DNA from: Apostichopus japonicus
Lineage: Eukaryota; Echinodermata; Holothuroidea; Aspidochirotida; Stichopodidae
Reading direction: 5' to 3'
Length of the DNA: 64,000 bases
Assembly (NCBI RefSeq): GCF_037975245.1
Contig: NC_092582.1
Location: 8,372,501 to 8,436,500 of the forward strand
The notes under the pieces are model-generated. The model made no database searches and was not told the DNA's origin. It was given only the letters and a program-made list of their open reading frames with translations. Numbering within the stretch: position 1 is the first letter of the stretch; every line of letters starts with the position of its first letter. A program made the translations under genes and the position numbers. Shown here piece after piece: positions 12,809-24,690 of the stretch.

Positions 12809-13643
12809 AGAAATACTGCATCACATGTAGTATCATAAAATACCGCACTTCTTGAGGCAATGCAACTTGCCACATTTTAACTTGTCTTGAGAACTAAGAA
12901 TAGACTTGTCATATGGTCACTCTTTGATGGATTTTTTCATGATTGCTAACTTGCCTGTTAGAGTGATTAGGATAACCTTATTCATAGGTGACCGTTGACC
13001 TTTAAGAACTGTATATGGATAAGAAAGAAAGTAGACGAAGAAAGAAATAAACTTCACAAAGAAACGCTTATTCCTAATCGCAACCAGAAATTATTCTATT
13101 ACACAGGCTCTCTAGTGGATAAGCAATTTGCTAACAGTTTTATTTTACTTAGAAATTATATCTGTAAACAAATATATTGGGAGTCTCGTGGCTTCGTTGG
13201 TGCATATATAAATGTACTACAAATTTATTTTCTATGTCAGTTTGACTGTATAGAATTTTGAACCATTTTTTTTTGCAGCCGTACCGTACATATATCCAAT
13301 CATTTAGCAATTTCTCTACCTGAGACTATATTTTGGACATTTCTATAGACTTCCAACAGAGATCGGCCTGGTGTGTAATAAATAAATGACGCAATGCGGA
13401 AATAACAGTAATGTGCATCCATCCACTCGAAAAGATAAACCGTACAAACAGACTTAGCCTACTATGATCGCGACTGTAGTGCTTGTTTTGGCATATTTTC
13501 AGTAACGATCATCGTTTTTTCTGCCTTTATGTGAATGGAGCACAAATCAAAGTTCATATGATGCGAACAGAAGAAGGCTAAAGAACTCGCACTCAGTGGT
13601 TGGTATAGCAACAACTGTTCATGTCACACAACAGTGCATCAGT

Positions 13644-13814
13644 CGCCCAGGAAAGAACCTGGGCACGAAAACCAAACAACTGAACGACTGATCCGCCCTC
13701 AACTTTACTTCCCTTGCATCGTGACTGTGTGATCATCGTCAGGTGTGTATCACCATTCCCCTCGAAAGGGAACAGATACTATACACATGATTTTAGCCAA
13801 AAAGGCCGAGAACG
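13644..13814 (-). mobile_element. U2-snRNA-derived retroposon (unit 1)
   Basis: On the minus strand the 5' end reads ctcggcctttttggctaaaa then catgtgtatagtatctgttc, a slightly mutated U2 snRNA 5' domain including the branch-site recognition segment. The remaining about 120 bp are not U2 and end in a cccagg-ttcttt-cctggg hairpin. Flanked by 8-bp duplications GCATCAGT (13636-13643 and 13815-13822), so it was inserted by retroposition. No Sm site seen. Confidence 0.75.
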
Positions 13815-14559
13815 CGCATCAGTAATTACTACTTTATGTTCGAGACATATTTAACATGTGTTACAGGACATGAACAGAGTTTACTGTACGAGCTAAGAGT
13901 ATCGGGTGCCATGAGAGAGAAACTATAAGAATATAGTTCAGCATACACCGTGCAGTGCCTCATTACTATTATTGTCTGTGGCACCTCAGTCTCTACTTAT
14001 TACAAGTTCCCGCAAGGTCTGACAAAAGCAAATGTAAGTTACACCGAGTGAAAACGACCACTTGGCCATTAACAACGAGTAGTTTTGAATAAAAACCAAG
14101 AAGGGGCTGGGGTTGGGGGAGGGGGGTGGGGTGGTGAGCCATTTAACTCGAATCAAATCTATATCAAGGTTGTTCAGGTTAGTACGTCCTATATATACAA
14201 GGTAAATTTCTGAGTTGCATGAATGTGACATCACCCTCATGATTATAGTGCTGATAGTCGTAATCGATTAATCACCAGAAGTCGCGATTACACTTTGGAA
14301 GTTTGATTAATCGCACTCAAAACCTAAGTTGCGATTATTCGACCACAAGCTAACACTACACATAAGTTGCTATTGAAAAATAGCTTAAGCTATTAAATCA
14401 ACACTAAAGCAGTTTGTCAGCAAGTATCGCAATAAGTATATAAAGGTTCTCACAATGCTACACTATAGCACTGAGTTTTTAGAGTTTTTAGAGTGTATTT
14501 TCACATCTCACCCGGGTAAATTGCATGATGTGAAATGAGCATAAACCATCAATATATCG

Positions 14560-14990
14560 TCATTCAACAAACGACATGGCGGCCATTACTGTTCTGTATA
14601 GTTGGTCATAATTCAGAGGTCTTTTGGAAAGCAACGACACCGGTGAAAGGGATGAAATTTCAAGAAGGAATTTCATTGTAATGTGGAGGTTTGCATAGAA
14701 GGTTATAAAGAGCAAACAATTGTCAATATACGGTACTGCATTGAGACAATTCATACATATTTCCCCAAGTTTCTTAGATCCGGTAATAACAAATGCTACA
14801 GGCAATTAGATTATCACATGTTTAATCAAATTAAATTTAAAACACCGAATGGAGGATATGCTTCAATAAAATACATGCCGCATGATTGGGCTTTTGTTAA
14901 CTTGCACGTAGACCGCATACGACCCACGGGCCTTTGTTGTGACATCGTAAAGATAGGCCTAGGAGAGTGTTTTAAATGGACGAATTGAAC
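14560..14990. other. possible old coding remnant conserved between units 1 and 2
   Basis: Shared with 34000-34390. One frame of unit 2 reads SRRNFIVMWRFAWKAYIRAN, another reads YYMFNQIKFKTPNGGYASIK, neither with an ATG start or splice signals I trust. Unit 1 carries a stop in the first frame. Could be a degraded exon or chance. Confidence 0.2.
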
Positions 14991-16489
14991 ACCTTTATTA
15001 TATATGTTAGTTAGCGACCTAGGGCGAAAGGGGAAAGCCCTACACTACGACACCGGGAGGCGAAGCTCCCGGAATCTCGTTCGTTTTTAGTTTTAGTCTC
15101 GTAAAGAAGAAAGTCACTGGTTAGAACTGGGAGGGAAGGCACGTCAATTTCTTGAATTAGAATATACGCTATCGCCTTCTATAATATCTAGATCTTTCTT
15201 TATCTTTGTCTTTGCTTAGCAAATTAAGAAGGCATAATAATGACATCATTTACCCCTACTCCTCTGGTTCCTACGTTACTGCTTTAATCATGCATCAAGC
15301 TTAAGAAATGATCACCGCTTCAAAAATATTGACATCTGTTAGAATAATCGTCTTTGAAAGTATTGAGGGTAGTATCATGGTCATGCGCCGCTACCAAAAC
15401 ATTGTTTATGTACGCTCAGTATCTCATACACTTGTGTTTTGGAAAATCATGTCTTCTTGATCAATATACCAACATCAATATACCAGACCCATGATAACAA
15501 TTTTTTTCACTTTACGTCTAAACATAACAAACAATTACTTAATATACGCGATTATTTTTTAACAATGTTACCAGCCGTTATTCTTCGAACTTACTGCTTA
15601 TTGCTTGTTCTCCGCCACTGGATTCAGCATACAAGTTCTGGCTTTTCTTCTAATAAAGATACAAAAATGGCAGCTATAACCACTCCCTGAGCGAAAACAT
15701 GCCATGCCATCACGGATAAAATATACTCAGATATACCAGCTACGGTACATATATGTTTATATATATGTAAAGGCGAAGAACAGAAACTTTTTTCCAGATG
15801 CACACTGCATGTGAACCCTCACTTTATAACCTGATAACCTATCTAGTACAGGCAAACAAAATGAGCGATATATGTTCAACATGTGGATCAGCATGCACAG
15901 CTCACCCTTGAATTTTATTCCAATTTTATTCCTAGTAATGAGACGAATGAGGAAGATATGTCAACTCGAGTGAGCAAATCTATAATACATCTTCCCGGAT
16001 AACATTAACTCACAATACCAGTAACGTAAAGGCGGCGGACGACAGAACTGCAAGTAAGTTCGTTTAATTTGCCGATGTTTGTTCGCTGGATTGAACAGAA
16101 CAGAGCTTTTATGTAAACGCAGCAATGTGTTTCCAATCATGGAAGGCATGTGATAAACACATTGATGTATGTACATGGAACAGCCAGATAAAGTTGGTTC
16201 TAGCTTGTAGACGGAGAGATTTTGTTTCAGGGTCACATGACCTATGCGACTCATGTCATTTTACTCCGCAAAGCCCTGTTTATACCAATTGTTTAGGTGG
16301 CAAACTCATTTTACACAGTCCGTATCGATCAGCACGAGTGTTCTCCCTTAGGGAGAGAGTCGAAAAGTATCAGGACAACATCTTTTTTGATATGTTATTT
16401 ATACATAAAATCTGTTTTGCGTGCTTGGATATTGAAGGACATGAATGTAAGTACAGTAAAAGTTGCGCCTTTTGTCTGCGATAAGCCCT

Positions 16490-16760
16490 GATATGTCGAA
16501 TTAAATGGACATAGGCCTACGTAAGTTTTTCGTAATTGGATGAAATCTACATATGTAGAAGAAATCGGCATAAATCCATTTAACTGATTGACATATGCCG
16601 GCTTCTCGTGCTCTCTTTCGACGGCTTTAGTCACATGTCGTTTTCTAGTGCACGTAACAATGTCTTCCAATGAGAGCACGAAAAACCGACATATGTCAAT
16701 TTAATTCGACATATGTAGATTTCATCGACATATGTCGATTTCATACAATCAGAGCACGAT
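16490..16760. mobile_element. palindromic element with CGACATATGTCG motifs (unit 1)
   Basis: The left part (atatgtcgaattaaatggac) is the inverse of sequence at about 16688-16712. gagcacgaaaa near 16672 pairs with ttctcgtgctc near 16603. CGACATATGTCG-type palindromes recur on the right. Foldback MITE-like; copy at 35605-35870. Confidence 0.55.
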
Positions 16761-16798
16761 AAACTAGTAGTATGTAGTAAGTAATGTCGGTATGCCCA

Positions 16799-17290
16799 GG
16801 AATACCACTGGGAATGCCACTGAGAATGCCACTGAGAATGCCACTGGGAATGCCACTGAGAATGCCACTGGGAATGCCACTGAGAATGCCACTGGGAATG
16901 CCACTGGGAATGCCACTGAGAGTGCCACTGAGAATGCCACTAGGAATGCCACTGGGAATGCCACTGGGAATGCCACTGAGAATGCCACTGGGAATGCCAC
17001 TGAGAATGCCACTGAGAATGCCACTGGGAATGCCACTGAGAGTGCCACTGGGAATGCCACTGGGAATGCCACTGAGAATGCCACTGGGAATGCCACTGGG
17101 AATGCCACTGAGAATGCCACTGGGAATGCCACTGAGAATGCCACTGAGAATGCCACTGAGAATGCCACTGGGAATGCCACTGGGAATGCCACTGGGAATG
17201 CCATGTGGGAATGCCACTGAGAATGCCACTGGGAATGCCACTGGGAATGCCACTGAGAATGCAACTGAGAACGCCATTGGGAATGCCATT
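16799..17290. repeat. 12-bp minisatellite, about 40 copies (unit 1)
   Basis: Tandem units of (G/A)GAATGCCACTG-type sequence. Because the unit is a multiple of three without stops, several frames on both strands stay open (MPLG, NATG/NATE, GIPS and VAFP repeats). A looser, related array continues to about 17510. Not coding. Confidence 0.9.
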
Positions 17291-18369
17291 TGGGAATGAT
17301 TAAAGAGTAACCCTAAGATTGGTAACTAGGAATGCCATTTGGGAATAATATTGGGCATGCCATTTGAGACTGTCATTTGGAATGCCATGTGGGAATGCCA
17401 CTGGGAATGCCACTGAGAATGCCATTGGGAATGCCATTTGGGAATGATTCAAGAGTAACCCTAAGATTGGTAACTAGGAATGCCATTTGGGAATACTATT
17501 GGGAATGTCATCTGGCACTGTCATTTGTGAGAGATTACTTATAGCTCTGTAATTTGCAAAACAAGTACCAAGCCCGGATTTCTTTTTAAGAGAGGTGGAT
17601 AATGGCACACTTAAAGGTCATAGACTCATAGGGAACTCGCATGTGCAAGAGAGGCAGATTAACTATATCTAGTAACAAAAGAGACCATAACATCTAAACA
17701 ACCTTTTAGTAAATTAAGAAGTGGGAATGGGGTCAATAGGACATGAGGCATCTGAGCTAGACATTATAATGCCCCTGACGTCATCTTCATACAAAGGCTT
17801 AAAATTCGACAAAGTTGAAGTATCCTTGTAGAAATATGTAAAGGGATATGAGGTGGATAACAATTTCATGTAGCCACCAGTTTGGAAGAAATTGTGGATG
17901 ACGTTTAGTCATGTGATATTGTCATTACTTGATTGATATATTGAAGGTAAACTTATATTGACATTCATAATTTCGCTTACCTGAAGATTATCTCTCCCTG
18001 AAGGCGTGTATGATCCCAGTACATACCCAATTATAGGTATTGTGGTAGCCTTTATACGGCATAGACACTGCCATGTTTGTATATGAGTCAAATTGTAACC
18101 ACTTTATTCGAACGCAATTTTAATCCCTCCACGAAGCCAAGTAAAATTTACATAGTGCATAAGAAAAGAAGAAAGAAGGGACTATTTTGTGTTTCGAGGC
18201 CCTTTCACGAATTATTTCGCCCATTTGCCAGAATTATACGTCATATATGTCAGGTTGACTAAACTGTCTGTGGGTTATTACATGAATTACCCCACCATTT
18301 GGTTATATCGAGAATCTGTGGCTGTATTTCACATCTAGATCGCTGGTCGTGATCGGCTTTCAGTTTTCC

Positions 18370-18790
18370 TGCGATGCCAAATTAGAACTCTCTGGCGAAT
18401 GTGTTCGTAAAGATCATTTTTTTTTGTACATTCCAAATGTTCGTTATAAATTGTATCAATTTTATCCAAATATTTGATCTAATCAGCTAGATCCATCATA
18501 TTTTAAAAACACTGATAAGAAAAGTGTGACTGGTAAGTTGGCCGAAACACGGTTGGCCAAAACATCAGGCCAACTTACTTTTACACAAGAAAAAAGGAAT
18601 ATAGAGGTGCTACTGCTCGTAATCCTTTCATGTTGGTCCATGATACACTACAGGGCCATGTTTTATACCCAAACTTCTTTGCTCCGTATATTAATCTTCA
18701 CATTCATTATTCTCAAACTTTCAAGAAACTTTATAACTTTTCAGTTTTCGGTCACATTCTTCTTCTGGACCGGGATGCATACATCAGAAA
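18370..18790 (-). pseudogene. decayed fucosyltransferase exon 2 fragment (unit 1)
   Basis: On the minus strand this aligns by eye with the middle of exon 2 of the intact genes (about 6540-6830). On the plus strand, atccaaatatttgatctaat corresponds to atccagatatttgatataat, and ggtgctactgctcgtaatc to ggcgctaccttctcgtaatc. The stretch ending in ttcggtcaca matches the region encoding the ENS...DYITEKFW motif. The alignment is broken by indels, stops and a short insertion at about 18530-18590 whose ends are inverted (aagttggcc / ggccaactt). No exon 1 remains. It is an old partial copy, not one of the recent duplicates. Confidence 0.75.
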
Positions 18791-19439
18791 GTGCTCTAGT
18801 TAGTGGTTTTTGTGACCACCGAGCGACAACTACCTGATTTTTTGTACAATGATGGAGAAAAATAATAATAATAACCTCACAAACTCGTCAAGCGTGAAAG
18901 TTGCACATTAATTAGTAATCATAGTTTTAATTAATCATAATTGTGTTTGTCGCCCTCTTAAGTCCAAATAGAGAAAATAAGCTCAATGCGTGTGGATTTC
19001 TACTGTTCTTTTTTGGGGAGGTGAATATTGTGATGTGCAGGATGTTGAACTATGTTATTTACATGTTAGGAATAAAGTGTAAACTTAGCTTAACGTCCTA
19101 TTCGAAGGATTTTTTTTGGGGGGGGAGGGGGGTTATTGCAAATGTTTTTCTTATTTTAACTTAAGAAGGAATATTTATACCAATACTTATGATGATTATG
19201 CTGATACTGATCTGATAATAATAAATGATAATACTACATGAACTACTGTTTTAATAATACAAACAATAAAGATATTGATAATGAACCTGAAAGTGACATT
19301 CATGATAAATTATATAGATCTTGATTTTATTATAATTAGCGAAGTAATTTTGATTAATATTAGAATAATTACTTTATTTTAACTATCGTTGCTTTGTGTT
19401 TATACAAGTATGCTCATAACAACTTTTTCTTTTCCTTGA

Positions 19440-19620
19440 CTCTCTGATCCTCTTTTCCATAGTATCCTTCATCCACATTTTTCTCTCATGTCAACCTCCC
19501 CTCCCCCCTCCTCCACCTCTCTCTATCTCCCTCTTTGTTTCTTTAATCTCTATCTCTCTATCTCAATCTTCTTTTCTCGCCTTCAACCCCCTCCCTGCAA
19601 CATCTCTACACATCGCAGAC
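19440..19620. repeat. pyrimidine-rich tract
   Basis: C/T-dominated low-complexity sequence with CTCT and CCCTCC runs; no gene seen in 18850-19680. Confidence 0.7.
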
Positions 19621-19683
19621 AAATAATTTTGACTGAATGACAAAAAGTATCCAAACAAGTACAAAAGCATCATCATATTCAAA

Positions 19684-20850
19684 TTGTATAATATTGATAA
19701 CATTACTGTTATCATTACTTGCACATATGACACATAAGAAATGCATGTAGTTATTGTTTTTACGTTTACAGCTTTTCTTCATGGCTGAGGGTTGAGGACA
19801 TAACATTCCAACTTTCATTTTTAAACAAGCACTGTAAAAAGGTACCATTTCTCTACAAGTCTCAAGAAAATTGACAAACTATTCTCGAACATGATTTTGA
19901 TACATGAATATAAAACAAGTGAAATAGTGTTCTGTTATTACGGCACGAAATACATCTATACGAATTCTCTATCACTTCTACAAATTGTATAATATTGATA
20001 ACATTACTGTTATATTAACCTGCATATATGGCAAGGGCGGCGGAAGCACTTTTAATCCGGGGGGGGGGGGGGCACCGACATCAAAGGGCACTTTGCAGAA
20101 ATTCGATTGGAATGATACGGCCTTATATTTAGTACCCTTTAAAATTCTTATTGTATTATCCTATTTGCGTATAACACATCACTCCATCAACGCCCCCCTC
20201 CACCCTGAAGGAAAATATGCATACTACTACTAGCACTGCAATATCCAATGTGCAAATTGGGAAACAAGGAACAAGTTTTCTTTTGAGACAAAATGAGGTG
20301 AAATCATGCTAGTTGCTAATGTAGGAATCTTCCGAATTAGAGTTTATTTCTTGATAATATCTTAACAAATTTTTTCCATTCGAAATAGCTTTGAGTTTGA
20401 CCCACAAAAATTCATTAAAAGTCAGGGGCGTAGCCAGGATTTGCAAAGTTGTATGCACGACTATCTGAGCGGAGCGCCACCATCGGTTGGCGCGGAGCGT
20501 ACAAGAAAAGTTTTGGTTTTGCAAACCCCTCAGATGGCCGGAAACGGCCCTTCCCGAGTGTTCATTCTGGTTCCCTGGCCTCTTGCTAACTTGAGACACC
20601 TCAATTTTTATGTAGAAAAAGGGCACATTTTAACCTGAGGAAAAGTGGGGGGGGGGGGGCACGTGCCCCCTGTGCCCCCCGGTTCCGCCGCCCTTGATAT
20701 ATGGCAACTAAAAAATGCATGCAGTTATTGTTTTTACGTTTTCAACTTTTCTTCATGGCTGAGGTTTGAAGACAGAACATTCCAACATTCAGTTCTAAAC
20801 GAGCACTCTAAAAAACGTTTATCTGTAATCACTTCTACAAGTCGTTAGAA
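19684..20850. repeat. local tandem duplication, second copy split by a MITE
   Basis: 19684-19850 (tgtataatattgataacatt to aacaagcac) is repeated at 19986-20810, where the element 20032-20696 interrupts it. Further weaker repeats (gctcgaaata, aaaagtgacatactatt) follow to about 21080. Confidence 0.7.
20032..20696. mobile_element. hAT-type MITE, GGGCGGCGGAA family
   Basis: Ends CAAGGGCGGCGGAA and TTCCGCCGCCCTTG are inverted. Target duplication ATATATGG at 20024-20031 and 20697-20704. A second MITE-like start CAGGGGCGTAGCCAGG lies inside at about 20424. The neighbouring paralogous sequence at 19684-19850 lacks the insertion. Confidence 0.85.
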
Positions 20851-21159
20851 AAATGACAAACTATTCTTGCTGCCTACATCGCAAGTGATCTTGAAACATA
20901 AATATAAAACAAGTGAATTGGTTTTCTGTTTATACAACTCGAAATATAAGAATTCTCTACCAAGTGACATACTATTGATACTTGAATATTAAACAAGTTC
21001 TGTTAATAAAGCTCGAAATAAAAGAATTCCCTTTAACCTCCACAAGCTATTGGAAAAGTGACATACTATTTGTGCACTACAATGTACATCCCAAGTAATG
21101 TTTATACATGAATATGATATATAAGTGTTTATACAGCTCAAATTGTGGGTGGAGTGAGA

Positions 21160-21243
21160 TTAAGAATCCAAATGTTGTAACAGACGATTTGGCTCTGGCT
21201 CAACCCACACATCTGACGTCTCCTGCAGGCCCTTCATCAGCTT
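21160..21243 (-). other. possible third exon of the 22-kb minus-strand gene
   Basis: After a pyrimidine-rich acceptor (ctaccttcacag) the minus strand is open in one frame for 27 codons (KLMKGLQETSDVWVEPEPN then RLLQHLDS, stop), but that frame is not the one set by the previous donor. In the correct phase it stops after EADEGPAGDVRCVG. Either an intermediate exon is missing from my model or the gene is decayed. The plus strand is also open here, so this call is weak. Confidence 0.25.
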
Positions 21244-21597
21244 CTGTGAAGGTAGAAAAAGTACAAAGCATTGCCTCAATACTGAAATATACTGAAATAT
21301 ACAGAGACACTATATTTATTTCAAATGAACATCATTCAACTGATACCCTGTATTTTACATCCAAAGAATACTAAAGCATAGAAAATATATTTTTTGCATT
21401 ATTTGTTATCATTGTTAAACTTATGACCACTAGTTACATTTGCTGCTGTTAAATAATATTAACAGCTGTGCTCCATGGTGTAATCTTTATATCATGAATA
21501 AATGTAACTTTCAATTTAACAGGAATGAAGTAACATAATATGAACAATTTTACAAAGTAAAATAAGCTGTGCTATAAGATGTATACCAAAATATTAC

Positions 21598-21707
21598 CTT
21601 TCGATATCTGTGCTTTCTTCGCCTTGTCCTTGGCTCGCCTGATGGAAGTGAGATTACAGAAGTGCCGGTAGCAATCTACGTAGTATCCTGTCATCCCTTG
21701 TCGTTTT
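21598..21707 (-). CDS. second coding exon of the same uncharacterised gene
   Basis: Acceptor ttatttacatag at 21708 and donor AAAG/gtaata at 21598 bound a 110-nt exon. Joined to exon 1 it reads KRQGMTGYYVDCYRHFCNLT then SIRRAKDKAKKAQISK. The Y-x3-C-Y-x-x-F pattern followed by a basic stretch supports a real coding exon. It leaves phase 1. A possible third exon begins at 21243 (acceptor ctaccttcacag) but in that phase gives only 14 residues before a stop, so the gene end is unresolved. Confidence 0.5.
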
Positions 21708-22131
21708 CTATGTAAATAATCAGGACACATCAATGAATTATAATTTTTTCCATTAAGCATTAACAATACTGTGCTTATGAACAGCTCTAATTTGAAATCC
21801 CTATCTGGATTACCATACCAATTTTCTACTGAAATATATTTTCCATTATGTTATGCCCTCCTCATTCGTCTTGAGCACCGACTACCTTACCTTTTTAAGT
21901 ACGAGATAAGAATAGATCAAGACTTCAAAAACTCAAATTTCCTAGCTTAACTTAACTTAAGCTTACAAGTTACACAATCATGTAATGTTGGCTCTGTTAT
22001 AATATTGTGTTACTTTAAATCAAATCAAATTCAAAGAGAAAAATCCTTCAAGACAAAAGTTGATAAAGTCAACATCATTCAACATGAATTGAAAACAATC
22101 AGCATACTTTTACTATATATATATATAGTAG

Positions 22132-22190
22132 ACTACTAGTAGTAGTAGTTCTACTACTGCTACTACTACTACTACTACTACTACTACTCT
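22132..22190. repeat. CTA/TAG trinucleotide repeat with inversion
   Basis: tagtagtagt followed by ctactactac, a small foldback trinucleotide array next to a TA tract. Confidence 0.8.
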
Positions 22191-22541
22191 GCCAAGTACT
22201 TCTGCACAGCTGGCAGCCACACATAACCATATCAGGAGAGATCTAAACCTTAGAGTTAGAGTTAGACCTACTTTTTGTGTAGGAAGTGAACATTCAATCA
22301 TTGATTGACTCACTTTTGTGTGAGTCTGGCATTATTCATTAGATGTATATTTATAATTTATATTTTACTCATAGTCATAATCATAGTCATAGAGTCATAA
22401 ATCCCTATAATATTAATAATTTTAATATGCAATTTGCAATTCAGGTACAACTTATGACACCTAAATTGCAGTAAAACACAATAAATTTCACATTAGGCAT
22501 TCATACCCCATGCCATGCCCATACTACTTTTACTAGCCTAC

Positions 22542-22783
22542 CTTGTTGTTGTGCATACATCGTCAAATTGAGGTCCGTCTGCTGTGGTTGCGATGACACT
22601 TTCCGGACGATTCTCTAACTCTTTCCATAGGGTGGAACACTCTAAAAACTTGTTGAAGCTTTTCTCTGAAAAAGGAATAACTCTTCCATGGGTTTCGATT
22701 ACATGCATGAAACAGTAAAACGAAGTTTTTCCCTCAGAATCATCAGCTTCCGATGACATTGATGACGACGTGTACGCGTCCAT
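22542..22783 (-). CDS. first coding exon of a short uncharacterised gene
   Basis: ATG at 22783 opens an exon of 80 codons plus 2 nt (MDAYTSSSMSSEADDSEGKT onward), ending at an AAG/gtaggc donor at 22542. It contains FYCFMHVIETHGRVIPFSEK and a Lys/Glu-rich helix-like segment. It joins in phase 2 to the exon at 21598-21707. The style (PFSEKSFNKF, then YYVDCYRHF) resembles the N-terminus of multi-copy uncharacterised, probably transposon-associated proteins of marine invertebrates, from memory only. A CCAAT-like attggtt lies upstream near 22820. Function unknown. Confidence 0.55.
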
Positions 22784-24279
22784 CTTGTACAGTGAAGGTG
22801 AAATGCAATGAGCGATGCGATTGGTTAAGAGAGGATTCCCCCTTCCAAATGAGGGTGAAACGCGCAAGCTGGTTGGCTTACAATTATTGTGAAAAAGTAA
22901 ATATTTTCTCGTTTTTTTTCCAAAGTACGATAGAATGCGCAACTTATACGCTTGACGATTTTGAGACAAGACTTCTAATATTTCTACATAATATCTGAGC
23001 ATATAAGGTAGTTGTCTGATGGTGGTCACAAGAAGTCAACTTTTGGGGCCTTGCATCCCGGCCTAATGGTAGCCTATGTGTGCAGACTACCTTCTCGTCG
23101 GTAACGAGCTCAGTCTACTTAAAAAACATTGAAATTGAATGATACTGTACTAAGCTACATATGCGTAGTCCTTTAATAGCGCACTCTTCATATTTGAATG
23201 TCTCTGCCAGTGTAGATACATACCCAGCCATCGTTAATTACAAAGCTATGCGCTTTCAGCTCACATGTTTAACCCGCTTGAGACGTTCTAAAGTAAGTTA
23301 TAAACTAATTACTCTAAAACGCGAAAAGACATTCACGAGGAACCGAAGTCCGCTGGGGTATCGACGCCAGCTGTATAACTTACGTGAAAATTGAATTAGA
23401 GTATCAGTATACGGTAAAATTGTCAACAGATTTCAAAATTCCTTTTTTGAAGGTTCTAACCTCATTTTTTGTTTCCATTTAATATTTATGAGACGCCAAT
23501 AAGGAAATGCTCAGCTGGTGCTAAAAGTCGGGGGGGGGGCAAACACATGCATATTTCAGGGGCGGGGCTAAGATGTTATATCGTCCAGGGGAGGGTGTCA
23601 GCGGAGGGCCTTTCTCACTTGAAAGATTTTGGTTAAATGGAGGTTGCTTACATGCACGATGCTGCTGCTTTGCAACATTTGAAAACAATGTTGAAAATTT
23701 TTCAAGTGTTTAGGTTTGTTTACCTGCACGTACATATGCGTATTTTGCTTAGATATGATTTACATACGTATCTTTTTTTTATATCTCTCTGCCGGTAAGT
23801 GAGTTCGGGGGAGGGAGGGAGGGTATTCAAGCCGCCTCCCAAGAAGGGTATACGTAGTTGCGCCCCTGCAGGTAGTGGTGTCAAGGCACAGAAATAGACA
23901 CTTTGAATTTATGTTTTCTACCATATTTTGGGAAATACATACATTTTCTCTCTATGATATTGAGCGTGCGAGCCTATACGGAGGGAAAGACATGAATAGA
24001 TAAGTTTGATGAAAACTTTGGAAGCCCAACAAAATAATCAATACATAATAATAATCATCCATAGGTTTGTATTACATTTCAGACTAACGGACAGTAGATT
24101 TAAGCGACGTTGTATCCCTAAAAGAATGGTTTATTTGGGGACCAAGGTGAAAAGGTGGAACAGAAGATATCTTCAGACGAGGATCAAAGGGGTTGTGGGT
24201 GGAACATCCCTCCCCATCTTCAACCCATGGTTGAAGCGAAGGGTTTTTTTGTTGTTGAGGGGGGGGGGGGGTGGAGAAT

Positions 24280-24690
24280 TTGATTTGCCGACGGATCTGG
24301 AAGTGGTGACTGAAATGGGGGAGGGGTCTAAGGGGAGGGGGGCCCCCTCCCCTTTGGAAAATTTTTAGTTTTGAAACGTCCTTAGATGCAATCTGGTGCA
24401 TATTTTAAGTCAAATTTGATTTACCGACGGATCTGGAAGTGGTGACTGAAGTGGGAGAGGGGTCTAAGGGGAGGGGGTCTACCCCTCCCCTTTGGAAATT
24501 TTTAGTTTTGAAACATCCTTAGATGCAATCTGGTGTAATTTTAAGTCAAATTTGATTTGCCGACGGATCTGGAAGTGGTGACTGAAATGGGGGAGGGGTC
24601 TAAGGGTAGGGGGTCTACCCCTCCCCTTTGGAAAATTTTTAGTTTTGAAACGTCCTTAGATGCAATCTGGTGCATATTTTAAGTCAAATT
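24280..24690. repeat. 135-bp tandem repeat, three copies
   Basis: Units start tttgattt(g/a)ccgacggatc near 24280, 24415 and 24549. The unit resembles the interior of the GGCGTAGGAA MITE family (ggaggggtctaaggggaggg, ttagatgcaat.tggtgca), so it is an internally amplified MITE relative. It probably ends at the ctacgctcctgg near 24867. Confidence 0.75.

Larger units (their letters stand above)
2804..18840. repeat. segmental duplication unit 1
   Basis: First copy of the long repeat. 2804-5790 matches 42030-45010; 5790-10780 matches 25420-30300 and 45010-49850; 10780-11570 matches 49830-50700 only; 11580-18020 matches 30460-36738, and up to about 13980 also 50740-52434; 18020-18780 matches 41040-41750. 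Similarity is high, with small indels and private transposon insertions. Its right continuation in the ancestor probably ran to about 22535, as shown by the junction at 42030. Confidence 0.85.

Noticed and set aside
16741-17299. Overlapping long open frames on both strands encoding MPLG, NATG, GIPS and VAFP repeats
   Set aside because: Produced by a 12-bp tandem repeat lacking stops; no start, splice or conserved domain evidence, and copy number differs between paralogs.
23557-23872. MITE with CAGGGGCG ends
   Set aside because: The short inverted ends are suggestive, but I could not find a matching target duplication.
24006-24401. Opposed open frames of 105-120 codons
   Set aside because: They run through MITE-derived repeats and poly-G/poly-C tracts without gene signals.
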